DNA of 41,210 nucleotides, from NCBI GenBank assembly GCA_947176415.1, contig CAMWQJ010000010.1, forward strand, positions 1 through 41,210, given 5' to 3'. The stretch comes from an uncultured Ruminococcus sp. (lineage in GTDB: Bacteria; Bacillota; Clostridia; Oscillospirales; Ruminococcaceae). Below, one piece after another: positions 16,603 through 24,702 of the stretch (the first letter of the stretch is position 1; each line of letters begins with the position of its first letter). A model generated the notes under the pieces. That model was not told the DNA's origin. It was given only the letters and a program-made list of their open reading frames with translations, and made no database searches. The position numbers were made by a program, and so were the translations under genes.

Positions 16603-17097
16603 TCACCTTTTTGCACAAAAATTCAAATAACCGTTAATGGTATGAATGATAAAAAATATTGAAGCAGTACCGACTAATAAATAATTGCTTTTCCATAGTC
16701 CGAAAAACAAATAGTATAACGGAACAACTGCGAACTGGCTTATGACAATCAACCAGTTATACTGAAATCCGAGGTAGTAAAAAGTCCAACCGATAAAATT
16801 TATCAATATCATTAAAACAGTTATTGCAAAAAAAAATTTTTCTTTGTTTGTAGTTATCGAAAAGAATATATTATCATTCCTGACAATCAACATTAACAAA
16901 ATCATAGATAGCATACCGAATATACTCTGTGTTTTTTCTATCCATGGAATTTCATGTTGCATATTCATTATAGGATTGGATTTCATCTTTATCAACGGCA
17001 TAATCATATATGGGATTTCCTGAATAGCAAATGCAATAATTCCAACAAAAGAAATTCCAAAATAATAATTCTTATACAAATGAAATAACTTTACCAT
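16603..17097 (-). CDS. hypothetical integral membrane protein
   Basis: About 164 residues with roughly five hydrophobic segments (GISFVGIIAFAI, SIFGMLSMILLMLIV, FFFAITVLMILINFIGW, WLIVISQFAVVPLYYLFF, LLVGTASIFFII). I do not recognise a family. ATG 17097 (MVKLFHLY) is preferred because GGAG stands six bases upstream of it; the frame is open from ATG 17109. It is transcribed alone from a consensus promoter and is AT-richer than its neighbours. It could be a transporter-like or sensing membrane protein; nothing decides this. Confidence 0.7.
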   Translation of the reverse strand: MVKLFHLYKNYYFGISFVGIIAFAIQEIPYMIMPLIKMKSNPIMNMQHEIPWIEKTQSIFGMLSMILLMLIVRNDNIFFSITTNKEKFFFAITVLMILINFIGWTFYYLGFQYNWLIVISQFAVVPLYYLFFGLWKSNYLLVGTASIFFIIHTINGYLNFCAKR

Positions 17098-17137
17098 ATA
17101 CTTCTCCATTCATAAATTCCGATTTATCTTAGTAATA

Positions 17138-17166
17138 ATTATACATCAAAGCCGTTAAAATGTCAA
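17138..17166 (-). promoter_or_regulatory. consensus promoter for the lone membrane protein
   Basis: On the minus strand TTGACA (17166-17161) and TATAAT (17143-17138) are both perfect consensus with a 17-base spacer. It lies about 40 bases upstream of the start at 17097. Confidence 0.85.
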
Positions 17167-17213
17167 TAGAAACGCCATAGCACTTTTGACTGAAAATCAT
17201 AAATGCTATGGCG
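17165..17213 (-). terminator. terminator of the asnS-asnA transcript
   Basis: A perfect ten-base-pair inverted repeat, CGCCATAGCA with TGCTATGGCG (17173-17182 and 17204-17213), is followed on the minus strand by TTTCTATT. It comes after the last gene of the asparagine cluster and just before the next promoter. The T-run is short, so efficiency is uncertain. Confidence 0.65.
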
Positions 17214-17253
17214 AAAACTTCTTTATGAGTACCCGTCTTTACAGGGACTTTTT

Positions 17254-17574
17254 TTATGTAATCATAATTGTTTCAATCTTTTTCATGTAGTCGTAAATAT
17301 TGTCAATATTTTCAAAAGAATCAACGGATATACAGAAAATCTCCTCTTTATCAAAATTAACACATTCAAAATCAACCCAGTATATATTGTTATTTTCATA
17401 TAGTTTTATTTCTGCCTGACTGTTTTTGGCGGACAGACTGATTTTACAGCTATGATATTCATATTTTGTAGGTTTTTCGATATGGGCTATATCTGTAATT
17501 TCAATTCCCATATCCGACCATCTGATTTTCTGCGATTTGAAACAGTTTTCAAATAATCGGAATGTATCGTCCAT
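17254..17574 (-). CDS. hypothetical protein, 106 residues, downstream of asnA
   Basis: Soluble protein with no recognised family. It starts MDDTFRLFENCFKS, has alternating polar and hydrophobic residues in the middle (beta-like; AEIKLYENNNIYWVDF) and ends in a helix (FENIDNIYDYMKKIETI). It begins three bases after the asnA stop with no clear ribosome site, so coupled translation is likely. It shares the asparagine transcript, but a role in asparagine metabolism is only positional inference. Confidence 0.62.
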   Translation of the reverse strand: MDDTFRLFENCFKSQKIRWSDMGIEITDIAHIEKPTKYEYHSCKISLSAKNSQAEIKLYENNNIYWVDFECVNFDKEEIFCISVDSFENIDNIYDYMKKIETIMIT

Positions 17575-17577
17575 TGA

Positions 17578-18591
17578 TTAAAGGAGCGTTATATTATTCT
17601 TTGCACATTCTTCAATCATTTCGTCGCTCCAGATAGACGACTGAACTTCGCCTATATGTGCTTTTTCGAGAAGAAACATACAAAGTCTTGACTGTCCGAT
17701 ACCACCACCGATAGTGAGCGGAAGTGTTCCGTTCGCAATCATCTTATGATAGTCGTACTGCATTCTGTCCTCTGCTCCTGCCTCCGCAAGCTGTTTTTTA
17801 AGGGAATCAGCGTCAACACGTATACCCATTGAGGATATTTCAAGGGCATTGTCAAGAACATCGTCCCATACGAAAATATCGCCATTAAGTGACCAGTCGT
17901 CATAGTCAGGCGCACGTCCGTCGTGTTTCTGACCGCTTTTCAGAAGTCCGCCAATCTGCATTATAAATACCGTGCCGTGTTCTTTTGTAATAAGGCGTTC
18001 TCTTTCTTTCGGCGACTTGTCGGGATATATGTCCTCAAGTTCCTGAGTTGTGATAAAGAAAACGTCCTGACAAACGTCACCGGCAATAATGGGATATCGG
18101 AGACTTACTTTTCTTTTTGTGTACGCCACAGCCTTTACAACGCTTTTTACAGTATCTTTTAAAAATTCAACGTTACGCTGTTCACGGGTAATAACTTTTT
18201 CCCAGTCCCACTGGTCGACAAAAATCGAGTGTGTATTGTCTGTATCGTCGTCACGGCGTATGGCGTTCATATCGGTATAGATTCCCTCGCCTGCGTTGTA
18301 GCCGTAACGGTGAAGAGCCATTCTCTTCCACTTTGCAAGAGACTGTACAACTTCTGCTTCCTGACCGCCTATTTCCTTTATAGAAAAATCAACTTTTCTT
18401 TCAACGCCGTTAAGGTCGTCATTTATGCCGTTGCCTTTGCGGACGATAAGCGGAGCGGAAACTCTGTCGAGAGTGAGGGCAAAAGAAAGTGCCTGCTGAA
18501 AAACGTCCTTGATGTACTTGATAGCGTGCTGGGTTTCACGGAGTGTGAGAGAGGGTTTATATCCCTCAGGGATATAGAGTGATTTTGACAT
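17578..18591 (-). CDS. asnA: aspartate-ammonia ligase
   Basis: Ammonia-dependent asparagine synthetase of about 337 residues, a class II synthetase-like fold that makes Asn from Asp, ammonia and ATP. Diagnostic stretches are YIPEGYKPSLTLRETQHAIKYIK at the start (shortened from a longer conserved run), HSIFVDQWDWEKVI and LTIGGGIGQSRLCMFLL at the end. ATG 18591 is chosen because AGGAA lies ten bases upstream; GTG 18600 is too close to it. It is preceded by a hairpin and lies in the cluster led by the asparagine T-box, which should induce it when tRNA-Asn is uncharged. Confidence 0.95.
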   Translation of the reverse strand: MSKSLYIPEGYKPSLTLRETQHAIKYIKDVFQQALSFALTLDRVSAPLIVRKGNGINDDLNGVERKVDFSIKEIGGQEAEVVQSLAKWKRMALHRYGYNAGEGIYTDMNAIRRDDDTDNTHSIFVDQWDWEKVITREQRNVEFLKDTVKSVVKAVAYTKRKVSLRYPIIAGDVCQDVFFITTQELEDIYPDKSPKERERLITKEHGTVFIMQIGGLLKSGQKHDGRAPDYDDWSLNGDIFVWDDVLDNALEISSMGIRVDADSLKKQLAEAGAEDRMQYDYHKMIANGTLPLTIGGGIGQSRLCMFLLEKAHIGEVQSSIWSDEMIEECAKNNITLL

Positions 18592-18630
18592 GATTGTCAC
18601 GTTCCTTTCAAATATAAACTTTTTTTAAAC

Positions 18631-18656
18631 AGACGACAGCGTCATTGATGCCGTCT
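18631..18656 (-). other. intercistronic hairpin between membrane gene and asnA
   Basis: On the minus strand AGACGGCA can pair with TGTCGTCT (eight pairs, one of them G-U) around a ten-base loop, starting at the stop codon of the upstream gene. The G-U pair forms only in minus-strand RNA, which fits the gene direction. Only a GTTT follows, so it is at best a weak terminator; mRNA stabilisation or partial attenuation before asnA are alternatives. Confidence 0.4.
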
Positions 18657-19234
18657 TAAAATGACAATAACCTTATTATTTTAACCTTTGATTTTTTTCT
18701 TATTGCTATCAGATTTACAAAACTTCCCAAATCAGCAGAATAATTATTTGTAAAAAATGTATTGTAGCTGAAAATCCTGTATTTAAGTTTTTTCATATCA
18801 TAGTAAATTACAGAGCGTTGCCAGCCTTTTTCACGGAAAAGAAAACCTTTTATTTTAATAAGACTTTCAGTTTCTGAAATTTTTTTTATATCATACAGAA
18901 TTTTAAAGATAAGAAAAATTGCAATTATAACAGAAATTATAATAAAATATATAATTGTTTCTTTTTCTGCAAACAGAAAGGCATAAGCATATAATACCGC
19001 CGTATATAAAGATATTCTGACAATAAAATTCCTAATAAGACTGTTCTTTACAAGTCTGACAGTATCCGGATTTATTTTACTGTAGCTGTCTTTTGCAAGC
19101 AGGTTGTTTTTGACTTTCAGGTCTATTTTCCTGATGTATTTCTGTTCTTTTATTTTTCTTATATAGTGCATAAGACCGACGGGCAGACCTGTAATCAATG
19201 CAAATCCGAAAAACAGCACAAGAAATTCATTCAT
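18656..19234 (-). CDS. hypothetical membrane protein between asnS and asnA
   Basis: A 192-residue protein with an N-terminal membrane segment (FLVLFFGFALITGLPVGLM), a basic cytoplasmic-looking stretch, and two close hydrophobic segments (about residues 75-112: ISLYTAVLYAYAFLF and IIYFIIISVIIAIFLIF). The C-terminal part is soluble and probably beta-rich. No family recognised. ATG 19234 overlaps the asnS stop by one base (TAATG), so it is translationally coupled. The position between asnS and asnA suggests co-regulation by the T-box. Confidence 0.68.
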   Translation of the reverse strand: MNEFLVLFFGFALITGLPVGLMHYIRKIKEQKYIRKIDLKVKNNLLAKDSYSKINPDTVRLVKNSLIRNFIVRISLYTAVLYAYAFLFAEKETIIYFIIISVIIAIFLIFKILYDIKKISETESLIKIKGFLFREKGWQRSVIYYDMKKLKYRIFSYNTFFTNNYSADLGSFVNLIAIRKKSKVKIIRLLSF

Positions 19235-20601
19235 TATCTGATTGAGCCTACTGTGCGTGGATAGAGAATAACATCACGGATATTTGACATACCTGTCGTG
19301 TACATAATAAGTCTCTCAAAGCCGAGACCGAAACCGCCGTGCGGTACAGAGCCGTATTTTCTCAAATCGAGATAGTCCGAGTATAAAGCAAGATTCATAT
19401 TTCTTGCTTCCATTGCGGAAACAAGTTTTTCATAGTCTGCTTCACGTTCACTTCCTCCGATAATCTCGCCGACCCCAGGGACAAGCAAATCAACAGCGGC
19501 TACTGTCTTTCCGTCAGGATTCTGTTTCATATAGAAAGATTTGATTTCTTTCGGATAATCAGTTACAAAAACAGCTTTTCCGAATACTTTTTCCGAAATA
19601 TATCTTTCGTGTTCTGTCTGTAGGTCGCAGCCCCACTCAACAGGATATACGAATTTTTCGCCTGACTCCTGCAAAAGTTTTATTGCCTCGGTGTATGTAA
19701 CTCTTCCGAAATCATTGGAAATGAGTTCTTCAAGACGGCTTATAAGACCCTTTTCAAAGTGAGTGTCAAAGAATTTCATATCGTCGGGACAAGTATCGAG
19801 TAACTCACGGATAACATACTTGAGCATATCTTCTGCAATCTCTATAACGTCGTCGAGTTCCGCAAATGCAACCTCAGGCTCTATATGCCAGAACTCCGCA
19901 AGATGTTTCGGGGTATTGCTGTTTTCCGCACGGAAACTCGGACCGAAAGTATAAATCTTGCCCATTGCCATTGCACCTACTTCGCCCTCAAGCTGTCCTG
20001 AAACCGAGAGACCCGCACGTCTGCCGAAAAAGTCATTTGAATAATATTCTTCCTCGGTTTTATAGTCGTTTGAATAGCCGATGGTGGTGACGTTGAACAT
20101 TTCGCCCGCACCCTCGCAGTCGCTTCCCGTAATCAGCGGAGTGTTAATATATACGTAGTTGTTGCTTTGAAAATACCTGTGTATAGCGGAGGCAAGTACG
20201 GAACGCACACGCCATACGGCATTGAAAGTATTTGTTCTTCCTCTGAGGTGAGGCATGGAGCGGAGAAATTCCATAGAACAGCCCTTTTTCTGCAACGGAT
20301 AGTCGGCAGGACATTCGCCGAGGATTTTTATATCTTCCGGTTTTGTGTTTATTTCAACCGTGTTGTTTCTGCCCTCCGCAAGAGTGCCGACAACTTTCAC
20401 AGATGTGCCGATTCGTGGCTCTTTATAGTCGGAATCTCCTTTGTCAACAACAACCTGAATGTTTTTCAGCGACGTACCGTCGTTCACCTCAATAAATGCT
20501 ACGCTCTTTGAATTTCTTGACGTACGCACCCAGCCACATACAGTAACGTTCTGACCTACCAAACCGTTTTTTAAAAGTTCTTTTATGTCAGTATGCTTCA
20601 T
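19234..20601 (-). CDS. asnS: asparagine-tRNA ligase
   Basis: Class II aminoacyl-tRNA synthetase of 455 residues. An N-terminal OB-fold anticodon domain (GQNVTVCGWVRTSRNSK) leads to the catalytic domain with motif 2 (GPSFRAENSNTPKHLAEFWH) and motif 3 (GGFGLGFERLIMY). The fold is shared with AspRS, but the Asn T-box specifier upstream and the neighbouring asnA support AsnRS. AAAGGG lies upstream of the ATG, just downstream of the T-box terminator. Confidence 0.95.
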   Translation of the reverse strand: MKHTDIKELLKNGLVGQNVTVCGWVRTSRNSKSVAFIEVNDGTSLKNIQVVVDKGDSDYKEPRIGTSVKVVGTLAEGRNNTVEINTKPEDIKILGECPADYPLQKKGCSMEFLRSMPHLRGRTNTFNAVWRVRSVLASAIHRYFQSNNYVYINTPLITGSDCEGAGEMFNVTTIGYSNDYKTEEEYYSNDFFGRRAGLSVSGQLEGEVGAMAMGKIYTFGPSFRAENSNTPKHLAEFWHIEPEVAFAELDDVIEIAEDMLKYVIRELLDTCPDDMKFFDTHFEKGLISRLEELISNDFGRVTYTEAIKLLQESGEKFVYPVEWGCDLQTEHERYISEKVFGKAVFVTDYPKEIKSFYMKQNPDGKTVAAVDLLVPGVGEIIGGSEREADYEKLVSAMEARNMNLALYSDYLDLRKYGSVPHGGFGLGFERLIMYTTGMSNIRDVILYPRTVGSIR

Positions 20602-20621
20602 TAAAAAATCAACCCTTTCTT

Positions 20622-20876
20622 AAAATAAAAATCCGTCCTGAATGAAACAGGACGGGAAAAAATTTTTTCTCGTGGTACCACCTGAATTACCGCAGAAAAA
20701 AGCGGTCACTCTGTTCCGTTTAACGCACGGAAAACGGTATCACCTACTAATCATAAGACTTTCAGCTTACTGCTCGGAAGTGTTATTCATACGGTTTCGG
20801 TTATGCGGTTCACACCATATCCGCACTCTCTGCAAACGAATTTCCGCATTACTTCTCTTCGTCATAGCATTTACTT
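20622..20876 (-). promoter_or_regulatory. T-box riboswitch, asparagine specifier (AAC)
   Basis: The minus-strand leader of asnS carries the hallmark T-box sequence CAGGTGGTACCACGAGA (about 20684-20668), whose TGG pairs with the tRNA acceptor end. Upstream are stem I elements (GAAGAGAAGTAATGCGG, GGTGTGAACC) and the specifier loop reading GAATAACACTTCCGAGC with an AAC codon for asparagine. After the T-box comes a terminator: an eight-pair stem with its arms at 20633-20640 and 20648-20655 and a T-rich tail to 20622. Uncharged tRNA-Asn should stabilise the antiterminator and allow expression of asnS and probably the genes behind it. Confidence 0.93.
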
Positions 20877-20882
20877 TAGAAT

Positions 20883-20911
20883 ATTCTAACACTTTTTTTC
20901 TGATATGTCAA
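20883..20911 (-). promoter_or_regulatory. promoter of the asnS T-box leader
   Basis: On the minus strand TTGACA (20911-20906) and TAGAAT (20888-20883) are 17 bases apart. Transcription would start near 20876, right at the T-box leader. Confidence 0.8.
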
Positions 20912-20934
20912 TAGAAAATAAATTTAAAATTGTT

Positions 20935-21753
20935 TTAATTATATTTTATATTGTATTTATGACAAAATTCAAGTGCAACACTTTTAATTGTATAGTCAAT
21001 TTTAAGCCAGCAGAAGTTTTTAATATCTTCGGGAATATCTTTATAGAAAGCCTCTGCTATACCGCCTGTAACGCAAGCCATAGTATCTGCATCGCCTCCG
21101 AGTGAAACAGCATTCCGCACAGCACTTTCGTAATCATGCGATTCAAGAAATGCCACTATTGAAGGAGGTACGCTGTATTCTGTTTCACTGCCGAAACTGT
21201 AAGCCGGTTTTATGTCATCTATTGTATAGTCAAGGTCGTATCTGAATTTTTTTGTAATATACTTTCTTATATTGTTTTTATTTTCGCCGTTCCGAGCGAG
21301 GAATACAGCCATTGCAACAGCCTGCGTGCCTTTGATAGCTTCTTTGCAGTTGTGTGTATAATAACAGCTTGCTTCAGCCTGCAAAAGTATCTGTTTTTCC
21401 GAATTATATGCGTAGCCAATCGGCACGGCTCTCATAGCACCGCCGTTTCCATAGCTTCTTTGAATCTTCATTCTGCTTTTGTCTTCCGCCCATTTTGCAA
21501 ACATCATACCATATCCGGCATAGGGAAAATAAGAATAATACTGCTTATATCTGACGGCATATTCAAAGCCACGTTTTTTTAGTTGATTTTTTGTTATATC
21601 ACTGTCGTTTTCAAGAATGGCTTTACAGACGGCGGTGGTCATAACGGTATCGTCAGTAAATTTAGACTTGCTATTAAACGGAAAATTATAATCCTTAGTG
21701 GCATATGCTTCATACCACGAGCCTATTATATCACCGTAAACCGCTCCTAACAT
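20935..21753 (-). CDS. ADP-ribosylglycohydrolase family protein (DraG/ARH-like)
   Basis: A 272-residue protein of the dinuclear-metal ADP-ribosylhydrolase family. It begins MLGAVYGDIIGSWYE (family GD..G motif); the metal ligands FTDDT are at about 32-36 (Asp34, Asp35), and the second site SLGGDADTMACVTGG is in the C-terminal third. It would remove ADP-ribose from a protein, nucleic acid or small-molecule substrate; which one cannot be told. ATG 21753 lies within the last codons of hflX. It ends the methyltransferase-hslO-hflX cluster with no clear terminator before the next promoter. Confidence 0.9.
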   Translation of the reverse strand: MLGAVYGDIIGSWYEAYATKDYNFPFNSKSKFTDDTVMTTAVCKAILENDSDITKNQLKKRGFEYAVRYKQYYSYFPYAGYGMMFAKWAEDKSRMKIQRSYGNGGAMRAVPIGYAYNSEKQILLQAEASCYYTHNCKEAIKGTQAVAMAVFLARNGENKNNIRKYITKKFRYDLDYTIDDIKPAYSFGSETEYSVPPSIVAFLESHDYESAVRNAVSLGGDADTMACVTGGIAEAFYKDIPEDIKNFCWLKIDYTIKSVALEFCHKYNIKYN

Positions 21754-22994
21754 GAATATTTCTCTGCCTCTTTTAGAAGTTTAACATCAATGAGTGCGTC
21801 TATAAAAGTACCGTCCGCCCGATATTCTTCGGAAAAAACTTTCCCTTCAATGCGGATTTTATTTATGAAAGACGTTTTTTCATAGGGAACTAAAAGTTTC
21901 ATTCGGCGTGCGGTTTCAGGAAGATTTTTCATAATGCAGTCAAGAAGTCTGTCAAAGCCTGTGCGGTTTTTCGCACTTATCAAGACGGTTGTATCGTTCT
22001 CAAATACAGTATCGTTAAATTCTGAGATATCTGCTTTGTTCATGACATTTATCTGCGGTATTCCGTCACAGCCCAGCTCCAAAAGAAGAGAGCGTGTAAC
22101 GTCTGCCTGCTGTTCTCTTTCGGGAGAAGATATATCCTGAACGTTCAGGATAATGTCCGCACATGACGCTTCTTCGAGGGTCGACTTGAAAGCCTCAACG
22201 AGATTATGAGGCAGACGGCGTATAAGACCTACCGTATCAATCAGCATTACACTCCGTCCGTCAGGCAGTTCGATTGAACGTGAAGTTATATCGAGCGTGG
22301 CAAAAAGTTTGTTTTCTGCAATAACCCCTGCGTCAGTAAGGGCATTTAACAGCGTTGATTTGCCGACGTTTGTATAGCCTACTATCGCACAGCAAAGAAC
22401 GCCATCTTTTTTTCTCCGTGAACGTGAAAAATCCCTGTGCCTTTTAAGTTCGCCGAGTTCGTTTTCGAGATATGAAATTCTTTTCCTTATATGGCGTTTG
22501 TCAGTTTCAAGTTTCGTTTCGCCAGGTCCTCTTGTTCCTATACCTCCGCCAAGCCTTGAAAGTTCCGTACCCATGCCGACAAGACGTGGAAGTCGGTACT
22601 TCTGTTGTGCAAGTTCAACCTGAAGTTTGCCCTCTTTTGTCCTTGCCCTCTGGGCGAAAATATCAAGTATAAGGGTTGTGCGGTCGATAACACGCACATC
22701 AAGAATCTTTTCGATATTACGCACCTGTACGCCTGTTAATTCATGGTCGAATATAACAAGCTCCGCACCGAGTACCTCTGTTTGTTCTTTTAATTCCTCA
22801 AGACGTCCGCTACCCATACAAGTTGCCGAATCATAAGCCTGTTTTTTCTGAATTATTTCCCCGACTATCTCCGCATTTGCCGTGCGTGCGAGTTCGGCAA
22901 GTTCTTTTATGGAAATATCCGCATCAAATTCCCCGACATCGACGCACGCAAGTATGGTTTTTACAGGGGATTCATCTGTTTTGTTTTCGTACAT
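21747..22994 (-). CDS. hflX: ribosome-associated GTPase HflX
   Basis: GTPase of about 415 residues that splits or rescues stalled ribosomes under stress. The N-terminal nucleotide-binding domain is followed by the family signature GGGIGTRGPGETKLETDKR, a coiled-coil linker, then the G domain with P-loop GYTNVGKST, G3 DTVGL and G4 NKAD. ATG 22994 (MYENKTDE) is selected because GAGGAA lies seven bases upstream, overlapping the hslO stop; the frame is open from 23021. It is coupled to hslO upstream and to the ADP-ribosylglycohydrolase downstream. Confidence 0.95.
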   Translation of the reverse strand: MYENKTDESPVKTILACVDVGEFDADISIKELAELARTANAEIVGEIIQKKQAYDSATCMGSGRLEELKEQTEVLGAELVIFDHELTGVQVRNIEKILDVRVIDRTTLILDIFAQRARTKEGKLQVELAQQKYRLPRLVGMGTELSRLGGGIGTRGPGETKLETDKRHIRKRISYLENELGELKRHRDFSRSRRKKDGVLCCAIVGYTNVGKSTLLNALTDAGVIAENKLFATLDITSRSIELPDGRSVMLIDTVGLIRRLPHNLVEAFKSTLEEASCADIILNVQDISSPEREQQADVTRSLLLELGCDGIPQINVMNKADISEFNDTVFENDTTVLISAKNRTGFDRLLDCIMKNLPETARRMKLLVPYEKTSFINKIRIEGKVFSEEYRADGTFIDALIDVKLLKEAEKYSC

Positions 22995-22998
22995 GAAA

Positions 22999-23880
22999 TT
23001 ATTCCTCACAGGTTTCGGCAAGGGATTTTATTTCATCAGGTGTGAAGATATAGTCCTTACCGCAGAAGTGACAGCCTACAGAAGTATTTTTTCCCTCATC
23101 GGCAATATCGTAGAGTTCTTTTTTTCCGAGACTGATTAAAATTTTCTCCGTCCGTTTTCTGCTACAGTCGCACTTATATTCAGGGTGTGCATCGTCAAGC
23201 GGATTAGGGTCTAATCCGTCAAGCAACATATCCGCTATCTCCTCAGGAGTTATTCCCTCCGCAAGCATTGCCGAAACAGGACGTATTTTCTTTATATTGT
23301 TTTCAATAATGTCGATACATTTTTCGTCCGCAAAAGGCAGTAACTGCACAAGAAATCCCCCCGCAGACTTTAAAGACAAGTCGGGATTTATAAGCACTCC
23401 GAGACTGCACACCGTCGGAATCTGCTCACTTGTCGCATAATAGCTTGCTATATCTTCTGCAATTTCTCCCGAAACAAGCGGTACAATGCCGACGTATGGC
23501 TCTTTTAGTCCTAAATCCTTTACAACGGAAAGTGTACCCTCACGACCGACCGCACCCCCTACGTCAAGTTTTCCGTCCTTGTTCAAAGGAATTTCCACAA
23601 CAGGATTTGAAACATAGCTTTTGACATTTCCCATGCTGTCCGCAACCGCAACGAGCTGTCCCGTCTGTCCGTCCGCATCTATTCTTAGCGTTATACTGTC
23701 GTTTTCGCCTTTCAGCATATAGCCCATAAGCGAAGCACCGATAGTAAGCCGTCCGAGACCAGCTGTTACCACTGCCGATGTCTTGTGGATTTTTTCTATT
23801 TCCGATACAATATCCTTTGCGTCGAGAACTTCCGCAAATGCCGAGCCGTCTGCGGAAATAGCCCTGTAAAGTTTACCCAT
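22999..23880 (-). CDS. hslO: redox-regulated chaperone Hsp33
   Basis: A 293-residue holdase activated by oxidation of its C-terminal zinc centre. The zinc cysteines are visible as CDC (in HPEYKCDCSRKR) and CHFC (in SVGCHFCGKDY), the expected CXC plus CXXC arrangement. The N-terminal part has GLGRLTIGASLMGYMLKG. It starts one base after the methyltransferase stop and ends at the ribosome site of hflX, so three stress-related genes appear coupled. Confidence 0.95.
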   Translation of the reverse strand: MGKLYRAISADGSAFAEVLDAKDIVSEIEKIHKTSAVVTAGLGRLTIGASLMGYMLKGENDSITLRIDADGQTGQLVAVADSMGNVKSYVSNPVVEIPLNKDGKLDVGGAVGREGTLSVVKDLGLKEPYVGIVPLVSGEIAEDIASYYATSEQIPTVCSLGVLINPDLSLKSAGGFLVQLLPFADEKCIDIIENNIKKIRPVSAMLAEGITPEEIADMLLDGLDPNPLDDAHPEYKCDCSRKRTEKILISLGKKELYDIADEGKNTSVGCHFCGKDYIFTPDEIKSLAETCEE

Positions 23881-23881
23881 T

Positions 23882-24649
23882 CTAACAACCCTCTTTCTTT
23901 ATTATGCACCTTGCAACGTAAATAATCCGCTGTGTTGTTTCTGTCGGTTTTTCAAAAGTATCATCGCCGTATTTTGCGACTAACTCAAATCCCGTCTTTT
24001 CAAGCAGATTTTCTATTGTTTCCTCGCTGTATGCCTTTTCGGAAAAACTGTCCGAACTTCTCATATAAAGACCGTTTTCGGCGAGTTCAAAAAATTCAAG
24101 ATTCATTTTCACCTCGTCCGTTGACTTGTCAAGGGAGTTTTCCCATATGCAGTAAATATTGTCGGTCTCATAAGTAAAAGTATTGTCGGCAAGGATTTTC
24201 CTGTGTTTATATACGGTATTCACATCAAAGATAAACAGTCCGTTATATTCCGAGAAAAGCGAAATCCCCCTGAATACTCTTTCAACGTCATCAGCGTCGG
24301 CAAGATGATTTATGCTGTCAAGCACACATAGTGTAATTCCTATTGTACCGAACATATCAATATCACGCATATCCTGACACAGATATTGGATATTTAAGTT
24401 ATTTACAGCTTTTTTCTCCATGGCTATACCGAGCATTTCGGGGGAATAGTCCACTCCGATAACATCATAGCCGATTTCTGACATTTCCATTGATATACTG
24501 CCCGTACCGCAAGCCAAATCGAGCAGGATATTATTTTCCGTCATATTGTATTTTTTTATTATTTCATGGAAATACTCCGCACGCTTTTTATAATCTATAT
24601 TGGCGGTAAGTGCGTCATAATATCTTGCAAAAACCGAATAACCGTCCAT
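23882..24649 (-). CDS. class I SAM-dependent methyltransferase
   Basis: A 255-residue Rossmann-fold methyltransferase. SAM-binding motif I is LLDLACGTGSISMEM, followed by motif II DVIGVDYSPEML and an acidic stretch with CVLDSINHLADADD. It begins YSVFARYYDALTANIDY, like the YqeM-type small methyltransferases of Firmicutes; the substrate is unknown. AGGAAG and GAGG lie before the ATG. First gene of the cluster with hslO, hflX and the ADP-ribosylglycohydrolase, just behind the secA terminator. Confidence 0.87.
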   Translation of the reverse strand: MDGYSVFARYYDALTANIDYKKRAEYFHEIIKKYNMTENNILLDLACGTGSISMEMSEIGYDVIGVDYSPEMLGIAMEKKAVNNLNIQYLCQDMRDIDMFGTIGITLCVLDSINHLADADDVERVFRGISLFSEYNGLFIFDVNTVYKHRKILADNTFTYETDNIYCIWENSLDKSTDEVKMNLEFFELAENGLYMRSSDSFSEKAYSEETIENLLEKTGFELVAKYGDDTFEKPTETTQRIIYVARCIIKKEGC

Positions 24650-24663
24650 AAAGCCTCACTTCC

Positions 24664-24694
24664 TTAAAACAAAGGGCGGAAAAAATCTCCGCCC
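24664..24694 (-). terminator. secA terminator
   Basis: On the minus strand GGGCGG pairs with CCGCCC (24694-24689 and 24679-24674), with the loop spanning GAGATTTTTT-like bases, and a TTTGTTTT tract follows. It lies directly after the secA stop. Confidence 0.85.
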
Positions 24695-24702
24695 GATATA
24701 GT

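Noticed and set aside
17228-17255. Plus-strand hairpin with T-run (AGT/CCC/GT stem) as terminator of an unannotated small RNA
   Set aside because: The stem is broken by two unpaired As, there is no good plus-strand promoter upstream, and it lies at the end of a minus-strand gene. Probably chance.
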